Source: UMGS1279 sp045540715 (lineage in GTDB: Bacteria; Bacillota; Clostridia; Oscillospirales; Acutalibacteraceae). From it: a DNA stretch of 64,000 bases. The position numbers were made by a program, and so were the translations under genes. Shown here one piece after another: positions 9,561-18,398 of the stretch (positions within the stretch are counted from its first letter, which is position 1; every line of letters begins with the position of its first letter). The notes beneath the pieces were generated by a model, which saw nothing but the letters and a program-made list of their open reading frames with translations, made no database searches and was not told the DNA's origin. The DNA lies in the NCBI GenBank assembly GCA_045540715.1, contig JAZQHT010000016.1, positions 167,871 to 231,870 of the forward strand. Reading direction: 5' to 3'.

Positions 9561-10472
9561 ATGACAAAAATAGAGTTGAATGAAAAACTGGCACTTGCCT
9601 GTGATAAAGCAACACCTGATTTGGATGAAATCAAGGAACTGATAGTTGCTGGTGCTGACACAAATCAATTGAATAAATACGGCGACAATATTTTTGATGA
9701 TGTCTTCCTTAAAGTGTTGTATGCCGTTCGAGATGATGCAAAGCTGTTGCCGAAAGCTGTTGAAAAAATCAAAGAAATCATTGCTTTGATGATTGATAAT
9801 GGTTTCGATATTAAGCGATTCGGTATTTCTACCATGTCCCAGTTTAAATTCGCAACCTACGACCTTTTTACATTTGACTTATATCGTTTTATGCTTCAAT
9901 ATGACCTTGCTGACGACCCCAAGGCATACGAGAAAACCTTGGAGGGCGTTGGTGGCGAAGAAAGTTATCAAAGGTGCTGCGAACACGATCACGATTTAGA
10001 GAACCTGTTCTATGCTATATACGAAATGGTTGAGGCCAAAATGGAAGGTCGAGACTACAAGAGTATCGAACCCTACTATGGTATTGTAGGTCTAACAATT
10101 GACAAAATCATATATTTTAGTGATTCTAACACACTGGTCGAGAAGAACGAGTTTACCGAATATAATGCTGATATAGGTTTTGTTTGTGGCAATAAATTGT
10201 TTGTAGTGCGCGAAGGGGTTAATATCCTATTTATGAACGATAGAATCAACGAACAACCCAAGGTGGATATTTCGTCCGTATTTGGTAAGGATGCCATCAA
10301 CAGAACAATCAAGTCTGTATCTTTCGGCCACAAAGATATTATTAAAGAAAAAACACACTATGGTCAACCTACCATTATTATGGAACTTACCAATGGTAAG
10401 AAAATGAAGTTCACTCATAATTTTGGCGAGTTGCCCAATAAAGAAACCCAATCGCGTTTCTGGATTGAATAA
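9561..10472 (+). CDS. Ankyrin-like N-terminus hypothetical protein
   Basis: The protein has 303 aa and a GAGGTG ribosome site. The first 60 residues resemble a degenerate ankyrin repeat (IKELIVAGADTNQLNKYGDNIFDD) with a second partial one (MIDNGFDIKRFG near 76-87). The C-terminal half (about 165-303) is beta-rich and not recognised. There is no signal peptide or membrane segment, so it should be cytoplasmic. It forms its own unit with an upstream TATAAT and a downstream terminator at 10552-10580. Ankyrin-like single genes beside restriction islands are common cargo, but no function can be assigned. Confidence 0.7.
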   Translation: MTKIELNEKLALACDKATPDLDEIKELIVAGADTNQLNKYGDNIFDDVFLKVLYAVRDDAKLLPKAVEKIKEIIALMIDNGFDIKRFGISTMSQFKFATYDLFTFDLYRFMLQYDLADDPKAYEKTLEGVGGEESYQRCCEHDHDLENLFYAIYEMVEAKMEGRDYKSIEPYYGIVGLTIDKIIYFSDSNTLVEKNEFTEYNADIGFVCGNKLFVVREGVNILFMNDRINEQPKVDISSVFGKDAINRTIKSVSFGHKDIIKEKTHYGQPTIIMELTNGKKMKFTHNFGELPNKETQSRFWIE

Positions 10473-10551
10473 TTTCCCCATTTTGCTGATAGCACCACAG
10501 GCTATCAAAAAACGAAGTAATTTCATAATAGTATAAAGCTATAATAAAACT

Positions 10552-10580
10552 TCCCCTCGAGTAAAGCCGAGGGGATTTTT
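10552..10580 (+). terminator. Intrinsic terminator after the ankyrin-like gene
   Basis: TCCCCTCG pairs with CGAGGGGA around an 8-base loop, followed by TTTTT. The CCCCTCG arm matches that of the hairpin at 9420-9444. Confidence 0.8.
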
Positions 10581-10587
10581 CTTTTCA

Positions 10588-10622
10588 AAGTCCGTTTTAT
10601 AGGACACTACCTATGTTAAAAT
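10588..10622 (+). promoter_or_regulatory. Promoter with GTCC-N8-GGAC palindrome (copy 2)
   Basis: AAAGTCCGTTTTATAGGACA nearly repeats the element at 9506-9525 (one base different within the shared 20). A -10-like TAAAAT lies at 10617-10622, 27 bases after GTCC. It precedes the two small membrane-protein genes at 10676 and 10759. Confidence 0.5.
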
Positions 10623-10675
10623 TAAAACATAAAAGAAAGAAAACTCAAATTCATTTTAGAAAGAGGTTATAAAAA

Positions 10676-10738
10676 ATGTTGACGTTCTTTGGTTTATTAG
10701 GTCTTTTATACGGCCTTTTATACTTTTTGGGCCTGTAA
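10676..10738 (+). CDS. 20-residue hydrophobic peptide
   Basis: A short frame starts at ATG 10676 behind AAAGAGG. It encodes MLTFFGLLGLLYGLLYFLGL and stops at TAA. The peptide is almost wholly hydrophobic with repeated GLL(Y) units, enough for a single membrane helix. It lies between the copy-2 promoter element and the next small membrane-protein gene, 20 bases upstream of that gene. It could be a small membrane peptide, a type-I-toxin-like peptide or a leader peptide; no antisense RNA was identified. Evidence for translation is limited to the ribosome site and the non-random composition. Confidence 0.4.
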   Translation: MLTFFGLLGLLYGLLYFLGL

Positions 10739-10758
10739 TAATTTTTAAGGAGAAGATT

Positions 10759-10971
10759 ATGAAAGAGAAAACAATAAAATACGTTGAACCGGCAGGATAT
10801 TTTCCAAAAAATATACGTAAAAAATGCAAAATCGGAGAATATGCAAATACAAAACAAAAATCCGAAACCAAAAGAAAAAAGGGTAAAAAATTAATAGGGT
10901 TAGCCGTTTTGCTTGGCATTTTATATATTCCGATAGGCATAATTTTAAAACTAACAAAAAAATATAAATAA
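10759..10971 (+). CDS. Small basic single-pass membrane protein
   Basis: The protein has 70 aa behind AAGGAGAAG. The first 45 residues are strongly basic with many Lys and Arg, and residues 46-64 (LIGLAVLLGILYIPIGIIL) form a transmembrane helix with a short Lys-rich tail. This predicts a cytoplasmic basic N-terminus, perhaps nucleic-acid or lipid binding. It shares a promoter with the 20-residue peptide upstream and ends 5 bases before a terminator. Family unknown. Confidence 0.6.
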   Translation: MKEKTIKYVEPAGYFPKNIRKKCKIGEYANTKQKSETKRKKGKKLIGLAVLLGILYIPIGIILKLTKKYK

Positions 10972-10976
10972 AAATT

Positions 10977-11003
10977 CCCCCATATTGCCGGGGGCTTTTT
11001 ATT
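10977..11003 (+). terminator. Intrinsic terminator
   Basis: CCCCC pairs with GGGGG across an 8-base loop and is followed by CTTTTTATTT. It closes the small membrane-protein unit. Confidence 0.75.
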
Positions 11004-11052
11004 TATGCGCAGTTGTGTTATAATAAGGTATAAAGTAATTTTGGGAGGCATT

Positions 11053-11724
11053 ATGACGGTAAAATTATTTTTTAGTGCAATAATAAAATTTTTACTGGGC
11101 GTTGTTTTGGTGGGCCTTTTAATATTCTTGCCTGCAGGCAGTTTGCATTTTTTTAACGGTTGGTTGCTAATGGGCATTTTATTTGTGCCAATGTTTTTTG
11201 CGGGTATTGTTATGATGATTAAAAACCCAAGCCTTTTAAAGGAGCGATTAGATTCACGAGAAAAACAAAAAGAGCAAAATTTGGTGGTAAAACTTAGCGG
11301 ACTAATGTTTTTATTAGGCTTTGTTGTTGCGGGTTTAGGCTTTAGATTTAACCTTTATATGCTACCCAAAGCCGTTACAATAGTAGGGGCGGTTTTGTTT
11401 TTACTTTCTTATATTCTTTATGCCGAAGTTTTAAGAGAAAACACATATCTTTCAAGAACAATAAAGGTGCAAGAAAACCAAAAGGTAATAGATACCGGCC
11501 TATATGGTGTTGTAAGGCATCCAATGTATAGCGCAACCTTGATTTTATTTTTATCAATGCCAATTGTTTTGGGGTCTATATACGCATTTTTAATATTTTT
11601 AACCTACCCATTTATAATTGCTAAAAGAATAAAAAATGAAGAAGAATTATTAGAAAAAGAATTACAAGGCTATAAAGAATATAAACTTAAAGTTAAGTAT
11701 AAATTAATACCGTTTATTTGGTAA
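11053..11724 (+). CDS. Isoprenylcysteine carboxyl methyltransferase-like membrane methyltransferase
   Basis: The protein has 223 aa and at least four membrane helices (about 5-27, 33-53, 79-98 and 106-127). The C-terminal half contains the family signature YGVVRHPMYSA and later RIKNEEELLEKELQGYKEY. Both belong to the ICMT/PEMT-type integral membrane methyltransferases, where the RHP and NEE motifs bind S-adenosylmethionine. Bacterial members have undefined, probably lipid or isoprenoid-related, substrates. The start at ATG 11053 is chosen because GGGAGG lies just upstream; a TATAAT occurs at 11019-11024. It stands alone between terminators. Confidence 0.8.
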   Translation: MTVKLFFSAIIKFLLGVVLVGLLIFLPAGSLHFFNGWLLMGILFVPMFFAGIVMMIKNPSLLKERLDSREKQKEQNLVVKLSGLMFLLGFVVAGLGFRFNLYMLPKAVTIVGAVLFLLSYILYAEVLRENTYLSRTIKVQENQKVIDTGLYGVVRHPMYSATLILFLSMPIVLGSIYAFLIFLTYPFIIAKRIKNEEELLEKELQGYKEYKLKVKYKLIPFIW

Positions 11725-11734
11725 AATTACAGTT

Positions 11735-11755
11735 TTGTACCAAATACGGTACCAA
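11735..11755. promoter_or_regulatory. Imperfect inverted repeat with TTGTACC half-site
   Basis: TTGTACC, a 6-base spacer and GGTACCAA form an imperfect operator-like repeat downstream of the methyltransferase gene and about 50 bases upstream of the next gene. It resembles the palindrome at 27461-27480. Confidence 0.35.
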
Positions 11756-11803
11756 CGAGAAATTATAATTATATAAAATAAATTATATTAAAGGATGGTT
11801 TTT

Positions 11804-12724
11804 GTGTGCAAAACAATAAAAGACTACAAAAAAGAGTTTAAGTTTGACTATATTGATGGTACTAATGTTCCAAAGTTTACTAATAAAAATCTTGCATTAA
11901 TAGAAGTGTTTATAGAGCACAACTCTAGTTATAGTGCGGCAAGCGAATATGAAAATATTCTTGATGAAAAAAAAGAAGACTTTTTTGATTTTGAAGAACC
12001 ACGAGAAGCCCCAGACGGCACTAAAAAAGACGATATTGATGAAGAAGGCAACCTAAAAACCGACCTTTATAGAGTAATTGAAGCAATTGATAGAGTAAAC
12101 TCTACCCACCTTGCCTCTGAAGGTAATGGGGCAACGGGCGAAGGCAAGAAAAACAAAGGCAGGGTAAAAACTGCTGAAACAATCAGAAAAATTAAAGACC
12201 TTAAAAAACGCCTTGAGAACGGCGACTATAAACTTGTGCACGAAATTGCAGATGCAGTAAAAACAAAATACAATTACTCATTTGCAACCAAGTTTTGCAC
12301 CTACGTTAGCAAACATGCTTTGGATGTTAATGAAAATAAATACTGTATTTATGATGACGTTTTACAGAAAATTTTGCCGGTATATGCTTATTATTATCTT
12401 GGTAAAGACGAAGCGGTGAAATGGTGCAAGGTTGTTAACAAAAATAAACCAGAATTAAGAAGAATTGAAAGCGATCTTGAAGCAAAAATTAAAAATGCAA
12501 AACCAGAAGAACGCTATAATAGCTATAAAAAATATAGAGATTTAATTGATGCAATTATAAAAGAAGTTAACGCAAAAGATCGAAAAGGTCTAGAAAAACT
12601 TACATATTCGCAATTTGACCATCTTTTGTGGTATTATTTTAAAGGCAATTCTCAAAAAATCACTAAAGCGTATAAGGTTTTAGAGAAAAATATTTCAAAC
12701 GAAGACTTTGAAAATCAAAAATAA
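11804..12724 (+). CDS. Hypothetical protein
   Basis: An ATG at 11795 overlaps the AAGG ribosome site, so GTG 11804, spaced properly from AAGGATGG, is the likelier start (306 aa). The N-terminal 90 residues are acidic, followed by a Gly/Lys-rich linker (EGNGATGEGKKNKG) and a helical domain. The stretch FATKFCTYVSKHAL followed by YCIYDDVLQKILPVY resembles helical DNA-glycosylase-fold-like hypothetical proteins, but this is weak. There is no signal peptide or transmembrane segment. It is a single-gene unit with a bidirectional terminator at its end. Confidence 0.65.
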   Translation: MCKTIKDYKKEFKFDYIDGTNVPKFTNKNLALIEVFIEHNSSYSAASEYENILDEKKEDFFDFEEPREAPDGTKKDDIDEEGNLKTDLYRVIEAIDRVNSTHLASEGNGATGEGKKNKGRVKTAETIRKIKDLKKRLENGDYKLVHEIADAVKTKYNYSFATKFCTYVSKHALDVNENKYCIYDDVLQKILPVYAYYYLGKDEAVKWCKVVNKNKPELRRIESDLEAKIKNAKPEERYNSYKKYRDLIDAIIKEVNAKDRKGLEKLTYSQFDHLLWYYFKGNSQKITKAYKVLEKNISNEDFENQK

Positions 12725-12725
12725 A

Positions 12726-12752
12726 AAAATCCTCCTTTTAAAGGAGGATTTT
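12726..12752. terminator. Bidirectional terminator between convergent genes
   Basis: AAAATCCTCCTTT pairs with AAAGGAGGATTTT, A-rich on one side and T-rich on the other. It serves the plus gene ending at 12724 and the minus gene ending at 12756. Confidence 0.85.
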
Positions 12753-12755
12753 ATT

Positions 12756-13637
12756 TTATTCAAAAAGGTATATATCCATATAATCTTGAACTGCACTTTC
12801 AAGTTTTATATCGGGGTAATAACATAATTGCCAATCAAATGTAATTTCACTTGCTGAGCCGTCCGACCAACCGGTATAAACTTTAATTACGTTGCCATAT
12901 TCATCGTATTCTATTGTTCTATCAAACGAGTATTTATCAGAACCTACGTATGACATTTTTACAAGTTGGTCTTTATCGTTATAAGCAAAGGTGGTTTTGC
13001 CGGTAAGACCATTATCGCAAACGGTATCTCTATGTGTTAAATTGCCTTTTGTGTCATAATAATACGTGTCGGTATAGTTGCCTAAACCATCCCCGCTACC
13101 AACGTGGCGGTGGGTATATTTTGATTGTTCATCGTTATAAGTATATGTATTGCTTTCGGGGGTGCGCCAAGATTCAAAAGGTGTATGGTTATTTTGTATT
13201 ATACGGCCCTTATCGTCGTAACTATAATTAACGGTATAACCCCAATTTTCATCGCGGTCGTCTGTAACAACCTTTGTGATGATTTTGCCGTTATTATCAA
13301 GTGAATATGAATGATTTAAGTGTTCTTTTAAGGTTACTTCGTTTTCTTTAATTTCTAAATTAATTTTGGTTGAGCCCCTAGATGTTGGTACAAAGATAAA
13401 ATTTTTCAATAAAAGTTTAGAATCTTCATTGTCTTTATCTTCAAGCAATAAATTATAGGCGGTTTCAAAATCGCCTTCATCTATTGCTTTTTGAGCGTCC
13501 TCATAATTATTTTCAGTTGAAGAACTAAGGTTAGAAGAATTATCGTTTTTGTCTTTTAATTCTGTATTATCAGCTTCGCAAGCAAAACAAGAAAAAGCAA
13601 GTAAAATGGTTATTAGCGTTAATAGTGTTCGTTTCAA
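12756..13637 (-). CDS. Lipoprotein with YD/RHS-like repeats
   Basis: The protein has 293 aa. A signal peptide (residues 1-19) ends in a lipobox around SCFAC, so it should be anchored outside the membrane. A Ser/Asn-rich linker follows, then a short helical part. From about residue 120 it has repeated strands of the form YDxxGxI/L (NYSYDDKGRIIQ, YYYDTKGNLTH, EYDEYGNVIKV). These match the YD repeats of RHS/wall-associated proteins, where they form a beta shell. Only about six units are present, far fewer than in full RHS toxins, and no toxin tip is seen. It is divergent from the Sel1 gene at 13789. Function unknown. Confidence 0.7.
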   Translation of the reverse strand: MKRTLLTLITILLAFSCFACEADNTELKDKNDNSSNLSSSTENNYEDAQKAIDEGDFETAYNLLLEDKDNEDSKLLLKNFIFVPTSRGSTKINLEIKENEVTLKEHLNHSYSLDNNGKIITKVVTDDRDENWGYTVNYSYDDKGRIIQNNHTPFESWRTPESNTYTYNDEQSKYTHRHVGSGDGLGNYTDTYYYDTKGNLTHRDTVCDNGLTGKTTFAYNDKDQLVKMSYVGSDKYSFDRTIEYDEYGNVIKVYTGWSDGSASEITFDWQLCYYPDIKLESAVQDYMDIYLFE

Positions 13638-13788
13638 AATTCAACACATCCTTTTATAGATATTATAATAGTAAGATAAAACCTTGTCAATATATTGCAA
13701 GGCCACCTTTACCACTTGCAAAATTTGTAATAATATAATATTATTAATAAAGATACATAATAAATACCCTATTTTTAGGAGAGTATAA

Positions 13789-16719
13789 ATGGACAAAAAA
13801 ATTGAAAGAGAACTTGTGCAAAATCTTCAATTAATGATTTTGCAAGAATTCTTTAAAATTCAGATGGAAGAAGAGTACGGGGCCGGCTGGACCAGAGAGG
13901 TTAAAAGCAAGGTAACGTTACTTTCTGCTGCAAACCCCAGATCTACTTATGGCGATATAAAAAGAGTAATTGACACTAAAACCTTTGAAAACTTTAACGA
14001 AACAAGTTTAGACGTAACCGCCTTAAAAAACTTAATGCTTGGTTCTTCTAATACTGAACGCTGTTTTGAAAATGAGTGTAAGGTGGGGTCGGTTAATAGT
14101 TTTCGTACGCAAGTTTTTAATTTGGTTAAAGATAAAAACGCTTTAGTTAGCCACATTTCAAACCCCAACGCAATAAACGAAGTAAACGCATTAATACATG
14201 GTTCTTTAGCTCATATTGAAGAATTTTTAGATTATCTTGATAATGCAAACTGGAACTACAATAAAAAAGATAAGTTTATAAAAAAATATAGAGATAAAGT
14301 TGCCGAAATTAACGATTCTCCCACAGAAAAAGGCTTAAAAAGTTTACCTTTTAATGCTTTAAAACAAATGGTTTCTGATAATATTGCAGAAGCCATGCTT
14401 GAAATGTCTTTAAGAATTAACGATGGTAATATACCAATTGATGAATATGATGCAATAAAAGCAGATGAACTTTTAGAAAAAGCCGTAAGACAAGGCTGTG
14501 CCGATGCTAAAGCACGTCTTGCTTACAAAAAACTTAATGCGGCAAAAGGCAACAAAAAAGAAATTATAGAAGCCTCAAATTTACTTGCAGAAGCAAGTGC
14601 TAAAGGTTCGGGTTATGCATATTTTACTTATGGATACAGTGCCGAAAAAGGTTTAACCGCAAAACCCAATATTTTAGAAGCAAAAGAAAATTACGAAAAA
14701 GCGGCAGAACTTGGTTGTATTGAAGCCAAAGTTAAATTAGCATATTTATTAGCCGAAGAAAACCCTATTCATTTGGGTAAACTTGTAGAACTTGCAAAAA
14801 GCAGTAAAAACCTATATGCTTATTCGCATTTAAGCGATTATTATTATGAGGCGGATCTTAAAAAAGAGTATTTTACCACCCTTAAAAATGGTGCAAAACT
14901 AGGCTTTACAGATATGCAAGCAGAATATGGTTATAGTTTGCTTTATGACAAAGATATCGACAAAAATCCACAAGAAGCCGTTAAACAACTTAAAATGGCC
15001 GCTTCTAAAGGAAGCGCAGATGCTAAATCTTATCTTGGTATGTATTATTCAGATTCTACATTTGGAGAGCCCGATAAAGCTTTAGCCTTTGAATATTATA
15101 ACGAGGCCGCCGAAATGGGCGATAGTTTTGCGTTATGGCAAAGAGCAATTTATTACTACACCGGTAATTGCGTAGAAAAGGATTATCAAAAATCGCTTGA
15201 TGATGCGCTAAAAGCCTATGATGATTATAAAAAGGCGGGTTATGTTTTAGGCAAACTTTATGAAAATAGTGAGATTTTAGAAAACGACGCAGTTAAAGTG
15301 TTTAACTATTATAATGCGGCCGCAAACGAAGGACACGTAGCATCTACTTATGAAGTTGGCTTATGCTATAAAGAAGGTAAAGGCACCAAAAAATCTCAAA
15401 CTCTTGCTGTTGCGTTTTTTACAAAAGCGGCAGAAAAAGGACACGCCCGCGCCCATTTTGAATTAGCAGAAAATTTAAGAATAAACAAAGCATATGACAG
15501 CGCAATTAAATATTACACAATTGCCGCGCAAAAAGGTGTTATAGAAGCGGAATATGGCATTGGCCTTTGTTATGCTGAGTTAGGGGAAGAAACAAAGGCT
15601 ATGAAGCACTATAAAGTAGCGGCAGATAATGGCAATAAATATGCCGCTAATGCACTGGGCGATTATTACGGCGTTAAACGTCCCGTATTTAATAACCCGC
15701 TTGATATAAATAAAGCCATTGAATACTACGAAATGGCCAATAATCATTATGAGATAGCCCTTATTTACCTGGAAGGCAGAGGTCTTTCTGCCCCCGATTA
15801 TCAAAAGGCGGTAGAAGAATTTCAAAGGGCCGCTAATGATGACTTTAAAGCTTGTTATGCTTTAGGACATTGTTATTGTTTTGGTTTTGGCGTAAAACAA
15901 GACTACTCAGAAGCGGTAAGACAATACGCTAGATATCTTAAAGAAAACGGCAGCGATTCAAAAGAAGCAAAAACAGTAAATTTCTTTCTATGCTATTGCT
16001 TGTTAAAATTGGGTAAATATCAAGGCTTAATTGATGGCTTTAAAAATACTTTGCCGGATGAGCCTTTTGCTAACTATATGCTTGGTTACTGTTATTTTTA
16101 TGGCATAGGCACCGAAATAGATTTTATAGAAGCAGAAAAGTATTTTAAAGCGCTTGATGATTACGGAACAATGAGAAAATACGACAATAAGTTTAGGATG
16201 ATTATTGAAAAAAGTACGGCTTTCTCAAACGATATATTTACGCACAACAAATACTTATTGGGTGAATGTTATTATAGGTATAGATTAAAGCGCGGAGAAG
16301 CGAAAAAATACTTTGAATTTGCTTACAAATTTGGAAGTATTGCAAATGCTAAATTAAGACTTGATTGTATTGAACTATTACAAACCCCCGTTAATGAACA
16401 AAACTTTTCAAATTATAAAGATTTTGCATTAAAAGGGGATGTTTGGGCAAAAGACAGTATAATTACTTATTTATATAACTCGCATAAATATAATGAAGTA
16501 GAAGAACTTTGCTTAAATCAAAACTGGTTTGAAAAACTTTCTACTTTATATCTTGCCGACGTTATGGAGTGGACAAGACGTCCCAAAATTCAACATAGCA
16601 GAACGATTGAGTTTTTAAATAAGGCCAAAGAACGTGGTTATAAGATTGCCGATGTAAAAATAAACCTTGCAAACGAAAAGTTAGAACAAGTTACTAAAAT
16701 GAAGAAAAGTTTTAATTAA
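13789..16719 (+). CDS. Long Sel1-repeat (SLR/TPR-like) protein
   Basis: The protein has 976 aa behind TAGGAGAG. The first 200 residues are a helical domain without recognised repeats. From about residue 225 to 770 come many 36-residue Sel1-like repeats with the pattern A-x2-Y-x2-AAxxGxxxAxxxLGxxY, for example YYNEAAEMGDSFALWQRAIYYY and YKVAADNGNKYAANALGDYYG. Sel1 repeats form a protein-binding solenoid. No signal peptide is present, so it is probably a cytoplasmic scaffold. A second Sel1 protein ends the signalling operon at 37638-39719. No catalytic domain was recognised. Confidence 0.88.
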   Translation: MDKKIERELVQNLQLMILQEFFKIQMEEEYGAGWTREVKSKVTLLSAANPRSTYGDIKRVIDTKTFENFNETSLDVTALKNLMLGSSNTERCFENECKVGSVNSFRTQVFNLVKDKNALVSHISNPNAINEVNALIHGSLAHIEEFLDYLDNANWNYNKKDKFIKKYRDKVAEINDSPTEKGLKSLPFNALKQMVSDNIAEAMLEMSLRINDGNIPIDEYDAIKADELLEKAVRQGCADAKARLAYKKLNAAKGNKKEIIEASNLLAEASAKGSGYAYFTYGYSAEKGLTAKPNILEAKENYEKAAELGCIEAKVKLAYLLAEENPIHLGKLVELAKSSKNLYAYSHLSDYYYEADLKKEYFTTLKNGAKLGFTDMQAEYGYSLLYDKDIDKNPQEAVKQLKMAASKGSADAKSYLGMYYSDSTFGEPDKALAFEYYNEAAEMGDSFALWQRAIYYYTGNCVEKDYQKSLDDALKAYDDYKKAGYVLGKLYENSEILENDAVKVFNYYNAAANEGHVASTYEVGLCYKEGKGTKKSQTLAVAFFTKAAEKGHARAHFELAENLRINKAYDSAIKYYTIAAQKGVIEAEYGIGLCYAELGEETKAMKHYKVAADNGNKYAANALGDYYGVKRPVFNNPLDINKAIEYYEMANNHYEIALIYLEGRGLSAPDYQKAVEEFQRAANDDFKACYALGHCYCFGFGVKQDYSEAVRQYARYLKENGSDSKEAKTVNFFLCYCLLKLGKYQGLIDGFKNTLPDEPFANYMLGYCYFYGIGTEIDFIEAEKYFKALDDYGTMRKYDNKFRMIIEKSTAFSNDIFTHNKYLLGECYYRYRLKRGEAKKYFEFAYKFGSIANAKLRLDCIELLQTPVNEQNFSNYKDFALKGDVWAKDSIITYLYNSHKYNEVEELCLNQNWFEKLSTLYLADVMEWTRRPKIQHSRTIEFLNKAKERGYKIADVKINLANEKLEQVTKMKKSFN

Positions 16720-16726
16720 ACCAAGA

Positions 16727-16766
16727 CCCCGAAAAACGTTAGGTTTTTCGGGGCTTTTTATTTTGG
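16727..16766 (+). terminator. Intrinsic terminator of the Sel1 gene
   Basis: CCCCGAAAAAC pairs with GTTTTTCGGGG, followed by CTTTTTATTTT. Confidence 0.88.
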
Positions 16767-16791
16767 GGCGCAAAGGGGTGCCCCCCCTTAT

Positions 16792-16828
16792 AAAAAGGCA
16801 CTTACTTTAAAAGCAAGTGCCTACTTTT
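16792..16828 (-). terminator. Terminator of the minus-strand cluster
   Basis: Read on the minus strand, AGGCACTT and AAGTGCCT pair around an 11-base loop and are followed by a T-rich tail. It ends the unit of genes from 20993 to 16830. Confidence 0.75.
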
Positions 16829-16829
16829 T

Positions 16830-17429
16830 TTATTCTTCATCTTCGAAATCATCTTCATAAATTATTTCGTCTATATCTATAAAATTTTCAATATATTCTT
16901 CGGCTTCGTCAAAATTTTCTTCTGTGCCTTTAGCAAAAACAAAGGGTTCAATGTCAATGCTGTTTTCATCTTCGCCAAAAAGCAACGCAAATACTCCGTC
17001 TTTATAGCCTACCGACATAACGGGGAACTGCTCAAAACCGTCATCAAGGGCGTTTTGAATTTCATCATCGGTGGCAACTAGTTCAAGCCCATTATATAGT
17101 TCGGTAACTTCTAAGAATTTAGAAACTGAAGCGGCAAGGTGATTTTCTATAATTTGCATATCTTCTTTTATAGTCTTCATAAGTTTTACGTACTGTGCCA
17201 TATTTTTAATAATACCATTAATGTTTTTATCGCGAATAGCAAAGCCGGTGCTGGTTAAAGCGTCTTGAAGATCTGAAAGATCAAAGGCCGAATTTCTTGC
17301 AATTTCTTCGGCTCTCATAAGGTTTTCACCGGTGGTTGGTTCAGCACTGTATAAATCGTAGGCTGATAGTTCAGATTGTAGTTTAATAAGGGTTGTTAGT
17401 TGTTCTTTTGAAATATAAATTTTCTCCAT
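16830..17429 (-). CDS. Acidic hypothetical protein
   Basis: The protein has 199 aa with a strong ribosome site (TTAGGAGGAA on the minus strand). It is mostly helical and very acidic, ending in a run of Asp and Glu (YEDDFEDEE). There is no signal peptide, membrane segment or recognised domain. It is the last gene of the minus-strand cluster with the VirD4-like ATPase and ClpP-like protease, about 40 bases after its neighbour. The acidic tail could be a nucleic-acid mimic or a protein-binding tail; that is only a guess. Confidence 0.6.
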   Translation of the reverse strand: MEKIYISKEQLTTLIKLQSELSAYDLYSAEPTTGENLMRAEEIARNSAFDLSDLQDALTSTGFAIRDKNINGIIKNMAQYVKLMKTIKEDMQIIENHLAASVSKFLEVTELYNGLELVATDDEIQNALDDGFEQFPVMSVGYKDGVFALLFGEDENSIDIEPFVFAKGTEENFDEAEEYIENFIDIDEIIYEDDFEDEE

Positions 17430-17471
17430 AAATAAATTCCTCCTAAAATAAATTTTTATGTTATTTAATAA

Positions 17472-18398
17472 CTAGCAGAATAAATCGTCGCCGATATATT
17501 TTGAGCCGTTGCTAAATAGGTTTTCTTTTGTAAAAAGGTAAATAAGATTTTCGCGCTCGTTTGCATTTAAGTGCATATAATCGATATATTTATCAACAAT
17601 TCCTTCGTTTTTTGCAATAAATTTTCTGCAGTCGTTTAAAGTGCGGTTAAAACTTAAGGATAATGTTGATGCCCCGCGCCTTAAAAAGCGCTTGTTATTA
17701 ATGCCGTGATTAATTACGTAAATATAAAGGCCAAGCATTTTAACCTCGCTTTCATATTGCATTTTGTATTCTAAATACGATTCTAAATTTTTAATATCTT
17801 TATAGTACTTACTATAAAATAAGTTGTTTGCCATATTGGTACAGTTGTTCATTAGAGTAATTAAAGATTTATAACTCACTGATGGCGAACAGCTATAAAG
17901 CACTTCGCAGTCTTTTACTAAACCGTTTAAGGTGTTTTTATATTCGTTAATTAAAGTTTTATGCTCGTTTAATTCCTTTTCAATTTTAAGCATATCTTTA
18001 GCATAATTAATAACGCTTTCAAAATCGGGTTTAAGTTCTTTGCCGTTAAAGTAATCAATTACAGTAAGATTATCTTTACTTTCTTCAAAGAAATCTTTTG
18101 CAATTTTGTAATCATCAAATATATCAAAACTAATATTTATTATTCCGTCAATAAAGGTTTGGCAACGATAACTGTCTTCTGTGTTTGTTATTACTGCAAC
18201 CCTTCTTTTAAAGTGGTGAAAAAAGGTTTTAACGGGGTAAACTTTTTCAAAATCTTCTTCGCGAGTTAATATAAGATGGTCGTTTCCAATTGCATCTAAA
18301 ATGGCTTTTAATTCGTGGTGTTCACCTATTTGTCTTGAGGCTTGTAAATAGGTGTAATAAGGGTCGAACACTTTTGAACAATAAGATATTATACTCAT
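17472..18398 (-). CDS. Hypothetical helical protein coupled to the VirD4-like ATPase
   Basis: The protein has 308 aa. Its start overlaps the upstream ATPase gene's stop by four bases (ATGA-type), a sign of translational coupling. Residues 130-165 form a likely coiled coil (IEKELNEHKTLINEYKNTLNGL). The rest is a mixed helical domain with no motif I recognise. There is no transmembrane segment. The tight coupling suggests it works with the ATPase. Confidence 0.6.
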   Translation of the reverse strand: MSIISYCSKVFDPYYTYLQASRQIGEHHELKAILDAIGNDHLILTREEDFEKVYPVKTFFHHFKRRVAVITNTEDSYRCQTFIDGIINISFDIFDDYKIAKDFFEESKDNLTVIDYFNGKELKPDFESVINYAKDMLKIEKELNEHKTLINEYKNTLNGLVKDCEVLYSCSPSVSYKSLITLMNNCTNMANNLFYSKYYKDIKNLESYLEYKMQYESEVKMLGLYIYVINHGINNKRFLRRGASTLSLSFNRTLNDCRKFIAKNEGIVDKYIDYMHLNANERENLIYLFTKENLFSNGSKYIGDDLFC

